A stretch of 64,000 nucleotides of DNA from Corythucha ciliata. Its lineage: Eukaryota > Arthropoda > Insecta > Hemiptera > Tingidae. The translations under genes and the position numbers were made by a program. Shown piece after piece: positions 45,851 through 56,108 of this stretch. Position 1 is the first letter of the stretch. Every line of letters starts with the position of its first letter. The notes below the pieces were generated by a model that was not told where the DNA came from, made no database searches, and saw only the letters and a program-made list of their open reading frames with translations. The DNA lies in NCBI GenBank assembly GCA_038030265.1, contig CM075943.1:14384001-14448000 (forward strand), written 5' to 3'.

Positions 45851-47345
45851 TTCAATCAGATGCTGATACCTTCGAACAACTTTTAACCAAGGCCATCACT
45901 CTCGAAACTTCCAGGATCAACAGCCGTGCACTACAGCCACAAGTTACTCCTTATACTTCTTACGATGACGATTCAACCTCAATCCACAAAGTTTCGACAA
46001 GAAAAATTCAAGCCAATCCAATTAAAACCCTTCGGAGACAAAATGTAGATTACCGGGCTCTTGGGATTGAAAACTTATGTTTTAACTGTGCCAGACCAAA
46101 TCACCGCTCAAATGAATGTCGCATCGAACGGAAGAAATTAAAATGTTCTGCTTGCGGAAAAACAGGTCACCTGGCAAAAGTTTGCATAACAACCCTACAA
46201 AAAAATCTAGCTGATAGCAAGCTGGTTTCCTCGTACGGCTTCCAGCCCACTGCCTTGGAAGTGGAAGACGTGGACCCAAGTTCCAGTTTAAATCATGTTG
46301 TCGATCTTTTTGAACTAAAATCCAGTTTTGAAAAGTATTTGGTCTCTGTTTCAATTAATGGTAAAAAACAAACAATGGAAGTTGACTCGGGGGCAAGATA
46401 TTCCATAATGCCAGAAGATAAATTTTTGTCACTCAACTTAGCGTCGCCCATTCGACCTACTGGTATTAGTTTTCGCACCTATTCAAATAACATAGTTCCA
46501 TGCAAAGGGAAAGTATACGTATCTGTCGAGTACCAGAACAGGACAATTAACGCAGCTGAACTGTACATAGTACCTTCTGGCCATGAGTCCCTTCTCGGTC
46601 GTGCTTGGATTCGGGAACTTGATATTGAGCTTAAAGAGATTGACAGAGAAATGACTCTGCATAATGTCGACAAGAACATATCAAATGACTCGCCTTATTC
46701 TTCTTCCCCTTCTATCAGTGAAATTCTGAACGAATTCAAATCAATTTTTGAAGGAAGGATAGGGTGCACTAAACAAGTAACAATATCATTGACTCTCAGA
46801 AACGTACCTTTTGCTCTCCGAGAAAAGGTAGAGAAAGAATTGAAAACCTTGGAGGAAGAGGGCATCATCACTCCTGTTTGCACCAGCGACTGGGGATCAC
46901 CGTTAGTGGTAATTCCAAAAGCTGACGGAACCGTGAGGTTGTGTGTCGATTATAAGTGTGGAGTAAATGAACGACTTGTTTCAGCAAATTTTCCTATCAG
47001 AAAAATAGAGGATGTACTGAATAGCTTACGTCACTCCAAGTACTTTTGCAAGCTCGACCTCTACAAGGCTTACTTACACCTTCCAGTTGACGACGAAAGT
47101 AGTGAAATACAGACGATAACTACGCATAAAGGCACGTACCGTGTGAACAGACTCAGTTTCGGAATCAAAATTGCCCCGTTGGAATTCAACAGAGTGATGT
47201 CACAAATTTTGCACGATGTTCCAAAAACGGAAAATTTTTTTGACGATATCATCGTACACGGTGCAACTGTCGAAGAATGTGCCAACAACCTACGATGCTG
47301 CCTCAAACGACTGTCTCAATACGACTTACACGTCAACAGAAAAAA
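45802..47345 (+). CDS. pol: Gypsy-3 nucleocapsid, protease and reverse transcriptase
   Basis: One open frame continues gag into pol. Residues about 92-105 form CFNCARPNHRSNEC and about 114-127 CSACGKTGHLAKVC: two CCHC zinc knuckles that bind RNA. The aspartic protease site is VDSGARYSIM near residue 194, with a SLLGRAWIREL segment at its end. RT runs through EEEGIITPVCTSDWGSPLVV, TVRLCVDYKCGVN, CKLDLYKAYLHLPVDD and the catalytic FFDDIIVHG (about 478-487). At an A-run at 47,340-47,348 the frame is lost and RT continues in the next frame. All RT catalytic aspartates are present. Confidence 0.9.
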
Positions 47346-49006
47346 AAAGTTCTTTTTTCCAAACGAAAATTGAATATCTAGGTCACGTCATTGAGCAGAA
47401 CAAGATATTGAAATCACCAGAGAAAATTCGAGCGGTTACAGAAATGCCACGGCCATCAAATACAGATGGAATAAGAAGATTTCTCGGTATGGTCACTTAT
47501 TATTCCAGATTCATCCCAAATTTCTCTATTATTTCGTTTCCACTGCGCCAATTGCTAAAGAAAAAACATAGATTTACATGGACAAGTTCATGTGAATTAG
47601 CTTTCAAACAACTGAAGGCAGAAATATGCGGCGATCGCGTTTTGATTCCCTACGACCCTGCACTGCCCGTTGTGCTTACTACAGATGCTAGCCCCGTAGG
47701 CGTCGCTGCCGTTCTCAGTCACATATTTAATGGGCTAGAAAAACCAATCGCTTACGCTTCTCGCTCCCTAACCATTTCCGAGCAGAACTACAGTCAACTC
47801 GATCGAGAAGCGTTAGCTATAGTCTTTGGAGTCAGTCGATTCTACAATTACCTGTTTGGAAGAAAATTTCAATTAGTCACTGATAATGAACCTCTGTCTC
47901 GCATATTTTCTCACAATCGAGCTTTACCACGAATGACTTCTGCTCGTCTACTACGCTACGCTTCAATTTTGTCTGGTTTTGACTACTCAGTAAAGTGTAA
48001 GAAGGGGAAGGATAATGAAAATTCTGACTGCTTGTCTCGAGCTCCGGTATGCAACAAACAAATTACGTCTGACATTGCTATGAATGAAGAAGTCAGTGTA
48101 TTACACAGTGAAACGCTTTACCATATCTCAAGCGCAACAATTACACCTCAAGTTATTGCCAAAGAAACAACAAATGACCCTGACCTACAAAAAATTATGA
48201 AAATCATTCAAAGTTCTTCCCACGATGTTCCATTCACAATTCAAGACGGCATACTCTTCAGGTTGGACCGAATTGTCATACCGTCTTCTCTCCGATCAAC
48301 CCTTTTAAATGAATTACATGCCACACACATTGGAATTACAAAAATGAAACAGCTAGCTAGAAGGTACGTTTACTGGGAAGGAATTGACAAGGACATCGAA
48401 CGTCTGGTAAAAAGTTGTGACACGTGCGCAAAACTTCAACACAATCCTCCCATTGTCACAGTCCACCCATGGAATGATCCAGAAGAAAATTGGGAACGCT
48501 TACACGTCGATTTTGCGGGCCCAATCGAAGGAAACTATTTTTTTATTTGCGTTGATGCAAAATCAAAATGGCTTGAAGTTCGAATGTTGAGGGGACCACC
48601 TACTAGCAAGTTTTTGATACGCATACTCAACGACATTTTCACATTTCACGGCTACCCAAAGACTCTTGTCTCCGATAACGCGTCAGTTTTTACAAGTGAA
48701 GAATTCCGGACATACTATACTCAAAAAGGTATTTTCCAGAAATTTATTGCTCCGGGTCATCCTGCCACAAATGGGTTAGCAGAGAGAAATGTCCAAACTT
48801 TCAAGCACCGACTGAAAGCATCTTCCAACGAACCGGGACCGCTTACAGAGAAAATTCAACAAATTATTTTGCGTCATCGTGCGACACCTCTTGCTTGCGG
48901 TAAATCACCTTCAGAACTGTACTTAGGACGGAGAATACGAATTGAATTCGACGCTATTTTCCCATATCGTTCCCAGAACGCGACTGTTCCACGATCTTGT
49001 CCATGA
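47346..49006 (+). CDS. pol: Gypsy-3 RT end, RNase H and integrase
   Basis: The second pol frame is open well upstream of this point, but homology begins here with SFFQTKIEYLGHVIEQNK. RNase H shows VVLTTDASPVGVAAVLSH, LDREALAIVFGVSRFYNYLF and LVTDNEPLSRIF, then DNENSDCLSRAP. Integrase has a zinc-binding part (LHATHIGITKMKQLARRYVY, CDTCAKLQ). Its D,D-35-E core shows HVDFAGP near 48,504, VSDNASVFTSEEF near 48,675 and LAERNVQTF near 48,780. All three acidic residues are present. The frame ends at 49,006, slightly before the C-terminal domain continues in another frame. Confidence 0.9.
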
Positions 49007-49018
49007 CGTGATCGAACC

Positions 49019-49444
49019 ATGTCAGTGAGGGAGAGAGCTCAAATTCGAATCTATAAAGACAATCAGGAATCATGGAAATTCGGCGAAGTTATACGAAAGC
49101 TTGGAACCCGTCACTACCTGGTGAAACTGGATTCGGGAATAGTCGTGAAGCGACATATAAATCAATTGCTATCGACACAAGTACAAAAGCCTAATGAAAC
49201 TGGGAAGAGTACAAATCATAGGGAAATATTGAATGTTCCATTCATCAAAAAAACGTTTCAAAACGCGGCGTGTGATGAACTCGCCATAAATTTCGATGAG
49301 TCCACCCACAGTCACCAAAACTCCCAAAATAACAGCCCGATTTTAACCGACAATTATGGCGAATCTCGAAACTATGAAGTATTACCTCGCCGTTATAATC
49401 GAATCAGACGACAACCTAGCTACCTTAGCGACTACATTTTATAG
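49019..49444 (+). CDS. pol: Gypsy-3 integrase C-terminal domain
   Basis: A 141-codon frame reads VRERAQIRIYKDNQESWKFG, then EVIRKLGTRHYLVKLDSGIV and VKRHINQLLS. This is the C-terminal DNA-binding region of gypsy integrases with its closing RHxNQL motif. The tail YNRIRRQPSYLSDYIL is also usual: many gypsy pol proteins end with RRRxPxYLxDY. The stop lies just upstream of the polypurine tract. A small frameshift near 49,006 separates it from the core. Confidence 0.85.
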   Translation: MSVRERAQIRIYKDNQESWKFGEVIRKLGTRHYLVKLDSGIVVKRHINQLLSTQVQKPNETGKSTNHREILNVPFIKKTFQNAACDELAINFDESTHSHQNSQNNSPILTDNYGESRNYEVLPRRYNRIRRQPSYLSDYIL

Positions 49445-49483
49445 AAAATCGTTGAGAAGGATCCAAAGATTAGTGGGGGAGAT

Positions 49484-49610
49484 TATTATATCCCTTCATT
49501 ATTAATTAATTCGCATGTGATCTTTATCATCTCTTTTTTACTGTATCCCAAAAATAAAAGGTAATAAAACAGGGATTCAGATTTCGTTGCTTTCATAGAA
49601 AAACACAACA
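49484..49610 (+). repeat. 3' LTR of gypsy-3 (127 bp)
   Basis: Matches the 5' LTR with a few substitutions and a two-base length difference. Preceded by AGTGGGGGAGA. Followed by the second GATTC at 49,611-49,615. Confidence 0.9.
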
Positions 49611-50873
49611 GATTCGTAGACCAGGGATTAGGACGGACTCGATGTCTGCTACATATATTGAATATTGGGGTGGGTTTATAATATCTCCCTGGGGCAAACC
49701 TTGGTTGGTGAGTCTAGGGCCAATGTATTTACCATCTACACGCAGCACTACTTGCCTATCTGATCTTTGGATAATGTTGCGGGTAAAGAGAGTGGGCAAA
49801 CCTAAAGATTTCATTTTATTACTCAGAATTGGTAGCTCAACATTATCAAATGCTCCTTTTACATCCAAGAAGAGAGCCAGAGTAGATTTCTTCGCTGTAA
49901 ACCCTATCTCGATATCATGAACAAGCTGCGATAGACTATGCTGTGTAGATTTACCTTTTCGAAATCCATACTGGGAGTTCGGTAATTTTTCATGGAACTC
50001 AATCCACCAGTCGAGTCTGTTTTTGATCATTCATTCAAAACTTTTAAATTTGCACGAAGACAGCGATAAGTCTGTAGGATTCAGCTTCATTAGGTTGTTT
50101 CGTAGGTTTTAAGGCGGGAATTATTATTATTTCCTTCCATGAGTCCGGGAATTTTCCTGATCGCCATGCTTCATTTAAATTATTCAGTAAAGCTATTTTA
50201 GCAGTAAGGGTCATGTTAAACAGTACAGGATATGTAATGAAATCCTTCCCTGGAGGAGTGTTTGTTGTATCTTTGAGAACTCTTAGAAATTCTTCTAATG
50301 AGAAATCACGGGTCAGGAACGGGTCTTGTGCTGAGGATTGAGCATCCGTCAAATAATTAAGTCGTGAAGCATGATCAAGGGCTAGTTTCTTTAAATATTC
50401 TAGAGTCCAAGGACCTTCAACAGTGGGCAAGACATTGGTTAATTTTCGGTTTTTAATTTTTTTATGTGATTCCAATTTTTTTTTTTAGAGGCGTGCTAGT
50501 GGTCAGCTCGTTGCAGAACTTCTTCCAAGAATTACTTTTGGCCTTTTTCGCGACCTTTTTCACCTCTGCAAATTTGGCTAAGTATAACTGAAAATTAGTT
50601 CCGTTTGAATTATTCTCATAGTTGAAATAAGCTTTACGTCTTTCTGTGGCGGCCTTCTCACAATCAGAGTTCCACCAGATGCATCCTCCAGAATCTTGTG
50701 AGATACACTCTTTGTAAGTCCTAAATTTCCGGTTGCATGCCTCTTGTAGTAATAGTAGTAATTTGTTGTAGTCCAAGTTGTCTAGAGATTCTTGTTGCAA
50801 TAGAATGATCTTTCATGCATATTTGAAATCCGTTCCAATCTACGTCATCAGTAATCCATCTACGTGATTTTTA
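49611..50873 (-). pseudogene. I-like LINE ORF2: linker and N-terminal RT half
   Basis: From the high side: KSRRWITDDVDWNGF (about 50,825-50,868), then ESLDNLDYNKLLLLLQEACN, CIWWNSDCEKAATERRKAYF and KKAKSNSWKKFCNEL (50,462-50,800), the linker typical of I/R1/jockey ORF2. The next frame (50,044-50,475) has FSLEEFLRVLKDTTNTPPGK and FPDSWKEIIIIPALKP. RT continues at 49,593-50,030 with LPNSQYGFRKGKSTQHSLSQ, LALFLDVKGAFDNVELPIL (catalytic first aspartate) and NQGLPQGDIINPPQYSIYV. The piece ends at the gypsy insertion, just before the catalytic box found at 45,100. Frames are separated by shifts at T-runs such as 50,477-50,486. Confidence 0.85.
50869..50873. repeat. Possible 5-bp target-site duplication TTTTA (left)
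   Basis: TTTTA sits between the LINE reading and a copia-type LTR start. The same five bases occur at 56,530-56,534, where the LINE reading resumes (NIQIK on the minus strand). Five bases is the usual duplication for copia elements, but A/T-only words recur by chance. Confidence 0.45.
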
Positions 50874-51116
50874 TGTTAAAACAAGTAATTATTCGGCATT
50901 TCCATACTTAAAAATGTGTAATAAAAACTCCCCACCACCAACTCTCTGAGGACATGCGCCATGCGCCATGCCGGATAATCCCATCTGAACTAAGATTTTT
51001 CTTTTCCCCTTCCTTATTCGTTTATCTGAACGTCTACCCGCTGGTGTGCTTAATAAAAATGAAATCAAGTTCTTTTGCGTTTATAGTTTGTCTTCACTTG
51101 TCTGCTTAATTCAACA
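50874..51116 (+). repeat. Copia-type LTR, 243 bp
   Basis: Starts TGTTAAAACAAG and ends TTAATTCAACA, so it has TG/CA ends and TGTT/AACA inverted tips. It is directly followed by GGTTATGGAGCCCAGG, which matches the copia-type primer-binding site (complementary to an internal part of initiator methionine tRNA). AATAAAAATGA at about 51,051 could be the polyadenylation signal. No second copy of this LTR was found in the window. Confidence 0.7.
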
Positions 51117-51132
51117 GGTTATGGAGCCCAGG
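51117..51132 (+). promoter_or_regulatory. Copia primer-binding site
   Basis: GGTTATGGAGCCCAGG immediately after the LTR. Copia elements prime from a cut initiator Met-tRNA with the site GGTTATGGGCCCAG; one base differs here. Confidence 0.65.
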
Positions 51133-51696
51133 ACGTGAATGAACTATTTCGCGCAAATTAACATAAAATAAAAAATTAGAAACATCAAAAAGTCGTGTGT
51201 GTGTGTGCGTTGTCATGACCGGGAAATCTGACCCCTTTGTATCTTAATTGCAAATATTTGTACCCAAAAAAAACTGAGGTTAAGAGAATTGTGGGAGGTG
51301 ATAGATTTGGCGTGACTGCGTTAAAAATTATTCGCCACAGATTTACATAGTAATCTAAATCTAGTTGTTTCTTGGCATGAAAAACGCTAGTATGACCTTT
51401 GTTTTGAAGGTAAATCATTTTCCAGGCCTGCTCTTCCCGTAGCGGAATAATATTTTCGGTATTAAACTCGAAACAATTGGTCCTGGAATTTTGTAACTAT
51501 TTTGTTAAGATTTCTCGTTCTATTTCCATGCGAATTGACTACAAAGTTGCCGAAAACAAACCTCTTTCACTTCCATGTTACTCGCGGGCATTTTTTTTGC
51601 CATCTTGTATGTGTAGGTCAGAAGTGTTCGAGAAAAAAAATGCGAACTCTGAAAAGCTCGTACAATTTTTGGCATCCCAAAAACCAAAATTACTGA
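51133..51696. other. No gene recognised; probable copia leader
   Basis: Between the copia primer-binding site and the foldback copy I see no frame with family resemblance. A GT run lies at 51,195-51,206. A 77-codon minus-strand frame (51,185-51,418) has no recognisable motif. Confidence 0.4.
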
Positions 51697-52672
51697 GCAC
51701 TTCTTTTAGTTTCTTCTAAATATTCCGAAAATGAGTTACTTTCGAGGAAAATCTTCACTCACAAAACTTGTTGAGCAATAAATTTTTAACAAATTTTGTA
51801 TGTAAAGTAGTTTTCCACGATGAATATGAAACGGGCTACAGCTTTTCGAAATTGTTGTTCCAAGATGGTCAAAGGACCTAAAATCACCTGTTTTCGACTG
51901 AGTATTGCATTTTGGACTGTTTTCTATTTTTTGATTTTTTGGTATGAAAGAACGAAGACGAATGATGATGAAGGAGGATTGAAAATTGAGGGACGATTGA
52001 TGGTTACAGTCGTTGATTGATAAGGGTGGGTAATTGAAGATTAGTCGATGTGGGCTGAGGGTTGATTATTGATTATGTGCGACCTAGAATTTTTTTGGAT
52101 TTAGGGTTATGGAAATGTTGGTGTTTGAGGAATGAAGACTGCGTGATTGATGATTCACGGATTGTGCGGAGGACCACACGATACTTCCATGTTCCCGTTT
52201 TTGGCGTTCATCAATAATGCATAAAAAAAATAAAAAATAAACAAGAAAACTTCCATGGCCGTATCAATATTTTCAGTGCTCCGACGCTTCCGATTTCATG
52301 CTGGTTAAAGGGTTAAAGGGTAACATGGGCGCGTTAGTCGAAAAATATGAAAAAAAACTCGAGCGCCCATGTTACCCTTTAACCAGCATGAAATCGGAAG
52401 CGTCGGAGCACTGAAAATATTGATACGGCCATGGAAGTTTTCTTGTTTATTTTATTTTTTTTTTTTTTTGATGCATTATTGATGAACGCCAAAAACGGGA
52501 ACATGGAAGTATCGTGTCGTCCTCCACACAATCCGTGAATCATCAATCACGCAGTCTTCATTCCTCAAACACCAACATTTCCATAACCCTAAATCCAAAA
52601 AATTCTTGGTCGCACATAATCAATAATCAACCCTCAGCCCACATCGACTAATCTTCAATTACCCACCCTTAT
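51697..52672. mobile_element. Foldback element, copy 2
   Basis: Homologous to 1954-3062 from GCACTTCTTTTAG onward, including the unpaired left segment. Arms about 51,955-52,331 and 52,364-52,672 face each other around a 32-bp spacer at 52,332-52,363. The spacer has the opposite orientation to that in copy 1. The left side of the centre also has a doubled GTTAAAGG word. The right arm stops at CCCTTAT, earlier than in copy 1, where copia-related sequence begins. Confidence 0.8.
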
Positions 52673-52684
52673 TTTTATTCTTAA

Positions 52685-52706
52685 CGGGAGCAAAAATCTC
52701 AACCCA
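52685..52706 (+). repeat. 22-bp inverted repeat, left copy
   Basis: Pairs with 56,109-56,130 at 21 of 22 positions. It lies 45 bp before the gag start and 13 bp after the end of the foldback homology. Confidence 0.8.
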
Positions 52707-52750
52707 AAATAAAAAAAACATTTTATTCCTCAGTTCCTTCCGTTTCCTAA

Positions 52751-53650
52751 ATGATAACTAACAAAAATAAAACACCTAAAATGGTGGACGTTAGTAGCGA
52801 TAATAAGTCTGCAGATGATTTATCAAACATTGAACTTCTCAGGGGGGAAGACAATTTTTCAATGTGGAAGTTCGAAATCACCATATATTTAAAAGCGGCT
52901 TCTCTCTATAGCATTGTCACGGGGGCTGAAGCGTTAGCAAAAGTGGAAGCTAATGAAGCAGCAAAAACTTCTTGGTTAAAACGTGATGCTCGTGCTCAAA
53001 AAATAATAATTCAGACCATCGACAAAAAGAGTAAGGTTCACTTAATGAGCTGCTCTACGTCCCCAGAAATGTTCGCTATTCTTGTATCCCTGTACGGACG
53101 TGACACCGCTGTAAAGAAATGTTCAAAGTTGGAACAGTTCTATCTGTTTCAATACAATTGCTCTCAAAGCCTGGCGTTAAACATAAGTAAACTACAAAAT
53201 TTAGTTGTAGAAATAAACTCCGGGGGAACACACAAAATTGACGACAAAATGTTGATTACGCTAATCATAACAATCTTGCCCAGCAAATATAAACGTTTCT
53301 GTAGTGCTTGGAAATCGGCATCGACAAGAGAAAAAACGGTAAATAATTTGATTTCTCGTCTTACTCGCGAAGAAAAACGTTTTCAGGAAGACACTGTAAG
53401 GCCCCGCGCACAATAGGAGAAAAAAGACGCCGACGCGCGCGTCAGCGTCCGACTCGTGCAGTAAAAACACATAGAACTCTATGGGGCCTTTCACATTGGA
53501 CGCGTACGTGAGAGTCGTCTCTTCCCCGAGAAAAAAAGACGCCGACTCGCGCGTCGGCGTCTTTTTTCTCCTAGTGTGCGCGGGGTCTAAGAGAAGCAAG
53601 TGTAGCTTTTAAGACCAGGGTAATCATTTTGTGAAAGACTGTACAGTACC
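52751..53650 (+). pseudogene. gag: Copia gag interrupted by a small DNA element
   Basis: The frame from MITNKNKTPKMVDVS contains IELLRGEDNFSMWKFEITIY, TSWLKRDARAQKIIIQTIDK and FYLFQYNCSQSLALNISKLQ, the usual copia Gag region with LxGxxNFxxW near its start. It is cut after RLTREEKRFQED by an insertion at 53,400. Beyond the insertion, GNHFVKDC (about 53,617-53,640) is the end of the CCHC zinc knuckle, now with a stop in it. Removing the insertion and one TAA rejoins the two sides. Protein of the particle; not functional here. Confidence 0.85.
53400..53587. mobile_element. Harbinger-like MITE, 188 bp, inside copia gag
   Basis: Terminal inverted repeats of about 36 bp start GGCCCCGCGCACA on the left and GACCCCGCGCACA on the right (opposite strand), with two or three mismatches. 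Both sides are flanked by TAA (53,397-53,399 and 53,588-53,590). A 3-bp TWA duplication and G/C-rich ends fit the PIF/Harbinger superfamily. GACGCCGAC words recur inside. No coding capacity. Confidence 0.85.
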
Positions 53651-53834
53651 TTTCGAAAAAAATGTAAAAAGTGTAAATAAGTAGTGGGGTATATGCAAAA
53701 AAACAAATCATGAAGAAAAAAACTGTTTTTTTTTTGTTTTTTTTTTTCGAAATAAAAACACAAGTTCCGTCAAAGGTTCAACAACAAGATCGAATTATGC
53801 ACTAGTTACGCGACACAAACTATTAATTCTACTC

Positions 53835-55033
53835 TGAACTCCAAGTGGATTCTCGACTCAGGTTCGAGTGCTCACATGACCAATAACGCATCCTTCTTAA
53901 AAACTAACATAAAAATCGATAAAGCGATATGCACAACCAAGAAGAACGAGACCTTGAAATCAGACTTTATGGGAGATGTGCAAACAGAGCAATGTCTCAT
54001 AAAAAATGTGATGCACGTGGGCCAATTAACTACAAACATCCTCAGCGTCAATCGCATAACGGAAGGGGGAGGGCAAATATTCTTTCAAGAAGATGATGTC
54101 TCCATCTCTTTTGAAGGACAAGTCGTACTTCGGGGAAAAAAGGACGACTCAGGTCTATATGCTTTCAACATGCAGATAAAAATTGAAGAGGACGAAGAGA
54201 ATCTTTCAAGCTTCGTAAGTGAAAGAAAGAATAATAACTGCAGCCTAATGGAGTGGCATAAAAAACTCGCTCATTTAAGTTTCCAAAATATTAAGAAGCT
54301 GGAAAAGATGGCAAACGGTCTAACAATAAACGGAGATCAACAAGAAAACGTCTGCGAAATATGTCAAAAATCCAAACAAATGTGGAAATCATTTGAAAAC
54401 AATCGAAATAGAGCAACAAAACCTCTCGAAATTCTTCACACAGACATTGAAACTGTGGAGCAAAAAACATGGGACGGTAAAAAATATTTTCTGACCTGTC
54501 TGGATGATTTCACTCTTTTTACACATGTCTATCTGCTTGAACATAAAAGTCAAACATTCGACGCTCTTCAAGAATACGTCGAGCAAGCTGAAGCAAAATG
54601 GAACTCAAGAGTCTCAAAAATTTCGTCAACAGAACTTAAAAACTGGTGTAAAACAAAGGGCATAAAATTGGACTATACAATACCGTATACTCCAGAGTTA
54701 AATGGAAGGGCCGAAAGACTCAACAGGACGTTACTTGAAAAAACAAGATCTCTTCTGTATGATTCTGGACTAGAAAAAGGCTTCTGGGGAGAAGCACTAC
54801 TCACAGCAACTTATCTCATGATTAGAAGTTCAACTACCGATCTTAAAGAAACGCCTGCTGAAAAATGGACATCAGGGAAAAAACCTAATCTGTCAAGCCT
54901 AAAAATTTTTAGCTCTGCAGCGTATGCAAAAAAGTTGGGAAAACTAAAGAAACTAGAGCCTCGTTCAAATAAATGCTTTTTTTGTTGGCTATGCAACAAA
55001 CGGCTACTGGCTGTGGAACAAAGGAAAACATAA
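53835..55033 (+). pseudogene. pol: Copia protease end and integrase with internal deletion
   Basis: The protease site WILDSGSSAHMTNN lies at about 53,843-53,886, with the first recognised methionine at 53,876. Then follows the pre-integrase segment with LMEWHKKLAHLSFQNIKKLE and CEICQKSKQ (zinc-binding H-H-C-C). The catalytic core shows ILHTDIETV and YFLTCLDDFTLFTHVYLLEH. The second catalytic motif, usually DNGGEF, is missing: the protein jumps from AKWNSRVSKIS straight to ELKNWCKTKGIKLDYTIPYT. TPELNGRAERLNRTLLEKTR holds the glutamate. The deletion removes an active-site residue, so the integrase is dead. The frame degrades after AYAKKLGKLKKLEPRSNK. Confidence 0.9.
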
Positions 55034-55276
55034 AATAATAGTGTCATGGGACGTTATATGTATTTGAAAGTAATGAAGGACACAATTACGACGGAAAAAA
55101 AATAAAATCGGGACGTTCACGGTGTTAAGAAATACAGTCTCCTCGAATGTGACTCAGCAGATGAATATCTACACTTAGAAGACGGTTCAACATCCGACGA
55201 CGATCGAGACGCTCCGTCGACAACCCTTGGAAGAGGAAAACGAATAAAAACAAAACCTCCAAAACTAGATGACTAT

Positions 55277-56068
55277 GTGATGCTTACTTACCAGGAAGCT
55301 ACCCCTGGTGAGGAAGCGTACGAATGGAAGAAAGCAATCGACGAAGAAAAAAAGTCACTGGACAAAAATAAAACTTGGAGTCTTGTTCAAAGAAAAGACG
55401 TGAAAACTGGAAAACTACTTACGTCACGATGGATCTCCAAAGTGAAAGATGATGGCAGACATAAAGCACGCCTAGTGGTGCGAGGCTGTCAGCAGAAGAA
55501 AGGAATCGACTTCGAAGACACTTTCAGTTCTGTAATAAGTGCTGATACCCTAAGAATAATGCTTGCTTATGAGGAAGAACAACAGTTCTACCTAACCAAG
55601 TTCGACGTAAAAACCGCCTTCCTGTACGGAGAAGTGGGGGAGGATATTTACATGGAGCTTTCCGAGGGCTATGAAGAAAAGGAAAAAGTGTGTAAACTGC
55701 ACAAAGTATTGTATGGTTTACGCCAACGATATAATATAAACCTGGATTGCTCACAGATGACTGGAGGGGCGTGGAGAGGGCAGGTCGTCCCCTGGTAAAC
55801 AATCACCGTTGTCAATCTCCTTGTGTAGTTATGGCAATATGACACTTATTTTGAAACTCCACCTCTCTCATTCACTATGGGAGCTTATTTGATGGCTATT
55901 ATCAGATGGTTTTTATCAGCAGTGATGAGCAATCCAGTTATTTTATATATCGTTGGTTTACGCCAAGCCCCGACCAGCTGGAACAAAAAGCTCGTGAACA
56001 TCCTTAGTAAAAGGAATTTCAAACAATTAACAACAGAGCCAAAGTCATATGGAAAACCAAGTCATTAA
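55277..56068 (+). pseudogene. pol: Copia reverse transcriptase fragment split by a MITE
   Basis: RT begins with EEAYEWKKAIDEEKKSLDKN and TWSLVQRKDVKTGKLLTSRW. It holds KARLVVRGCQQKKGIDFEDT and the first catalytic aspartate in LTKFDVKTAFLYGEVGEDIY. At KVLYGLRQ (55,723) it is split by a small element. From 55,964 it resumes with APTSWNKKLVNILSKRNFKQ and ends at 56,068. The YVDD box and RNase H are absent, so the 3' half of pol has been lost. Confidence 0.85.
55724..55955. mobile_element. Small inverted-repeat element inside copia RT
   Basis: Ends CAACGATATAATATAAAC and, on the other strand, CAACGATATATAAAATAAC extend into a shared GGATTGCTCA word, giving terminal repeats of about 30 bp. Flanks repeat GTTTACGC (55,716-55,723 and 55,956-55,963). 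Because ends and flanks overlap in sequence, the duplication could be read as 8 to 13 bp. An 8-bp reading would fit hAT-like elements. Removing the element restores the RT reading. No coding capacity. Confidence 0.8.
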
Positions 56069-56108
56069 ACTTTGTATTATTTGTATGTAAAAAAAATGAA
56101 GCGGTTCG

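Larger units (their letters stand above)
45123..49610 (+). mobile_element. Nearly full-length gypsy element (gypsy-3)
   Basis: LTRs of 125 and 127 bp bound a 4.5-kb unit with gag, protease, RT, RNase H and integrase in gypsy order. Target-site duplication GATTC; polypurine tract AGTGGGGGAGA directly before the 3' LTR; candidate primer-binding site TGGCGACGGG three bases after the 5' LTR. The LTRs differ at only a handful of positions, mostly around CCCAAAATACCTGT versus CCCAAAAATAAAAGG, so the insertion is fairly recent. Gag with two CCHC knuckles recalls the Mag-type branch. It lies inside RT of the I-like LINE, in the opposite orientation. Confidence 0.93.

Noticed and set aside
53400..53587. 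A CRISPR-like or regulatory palindrome cluster (GACGCCGAC words)
   Set aside because: TAA duplications and 36-bp inverted ends explain it as a MITE.
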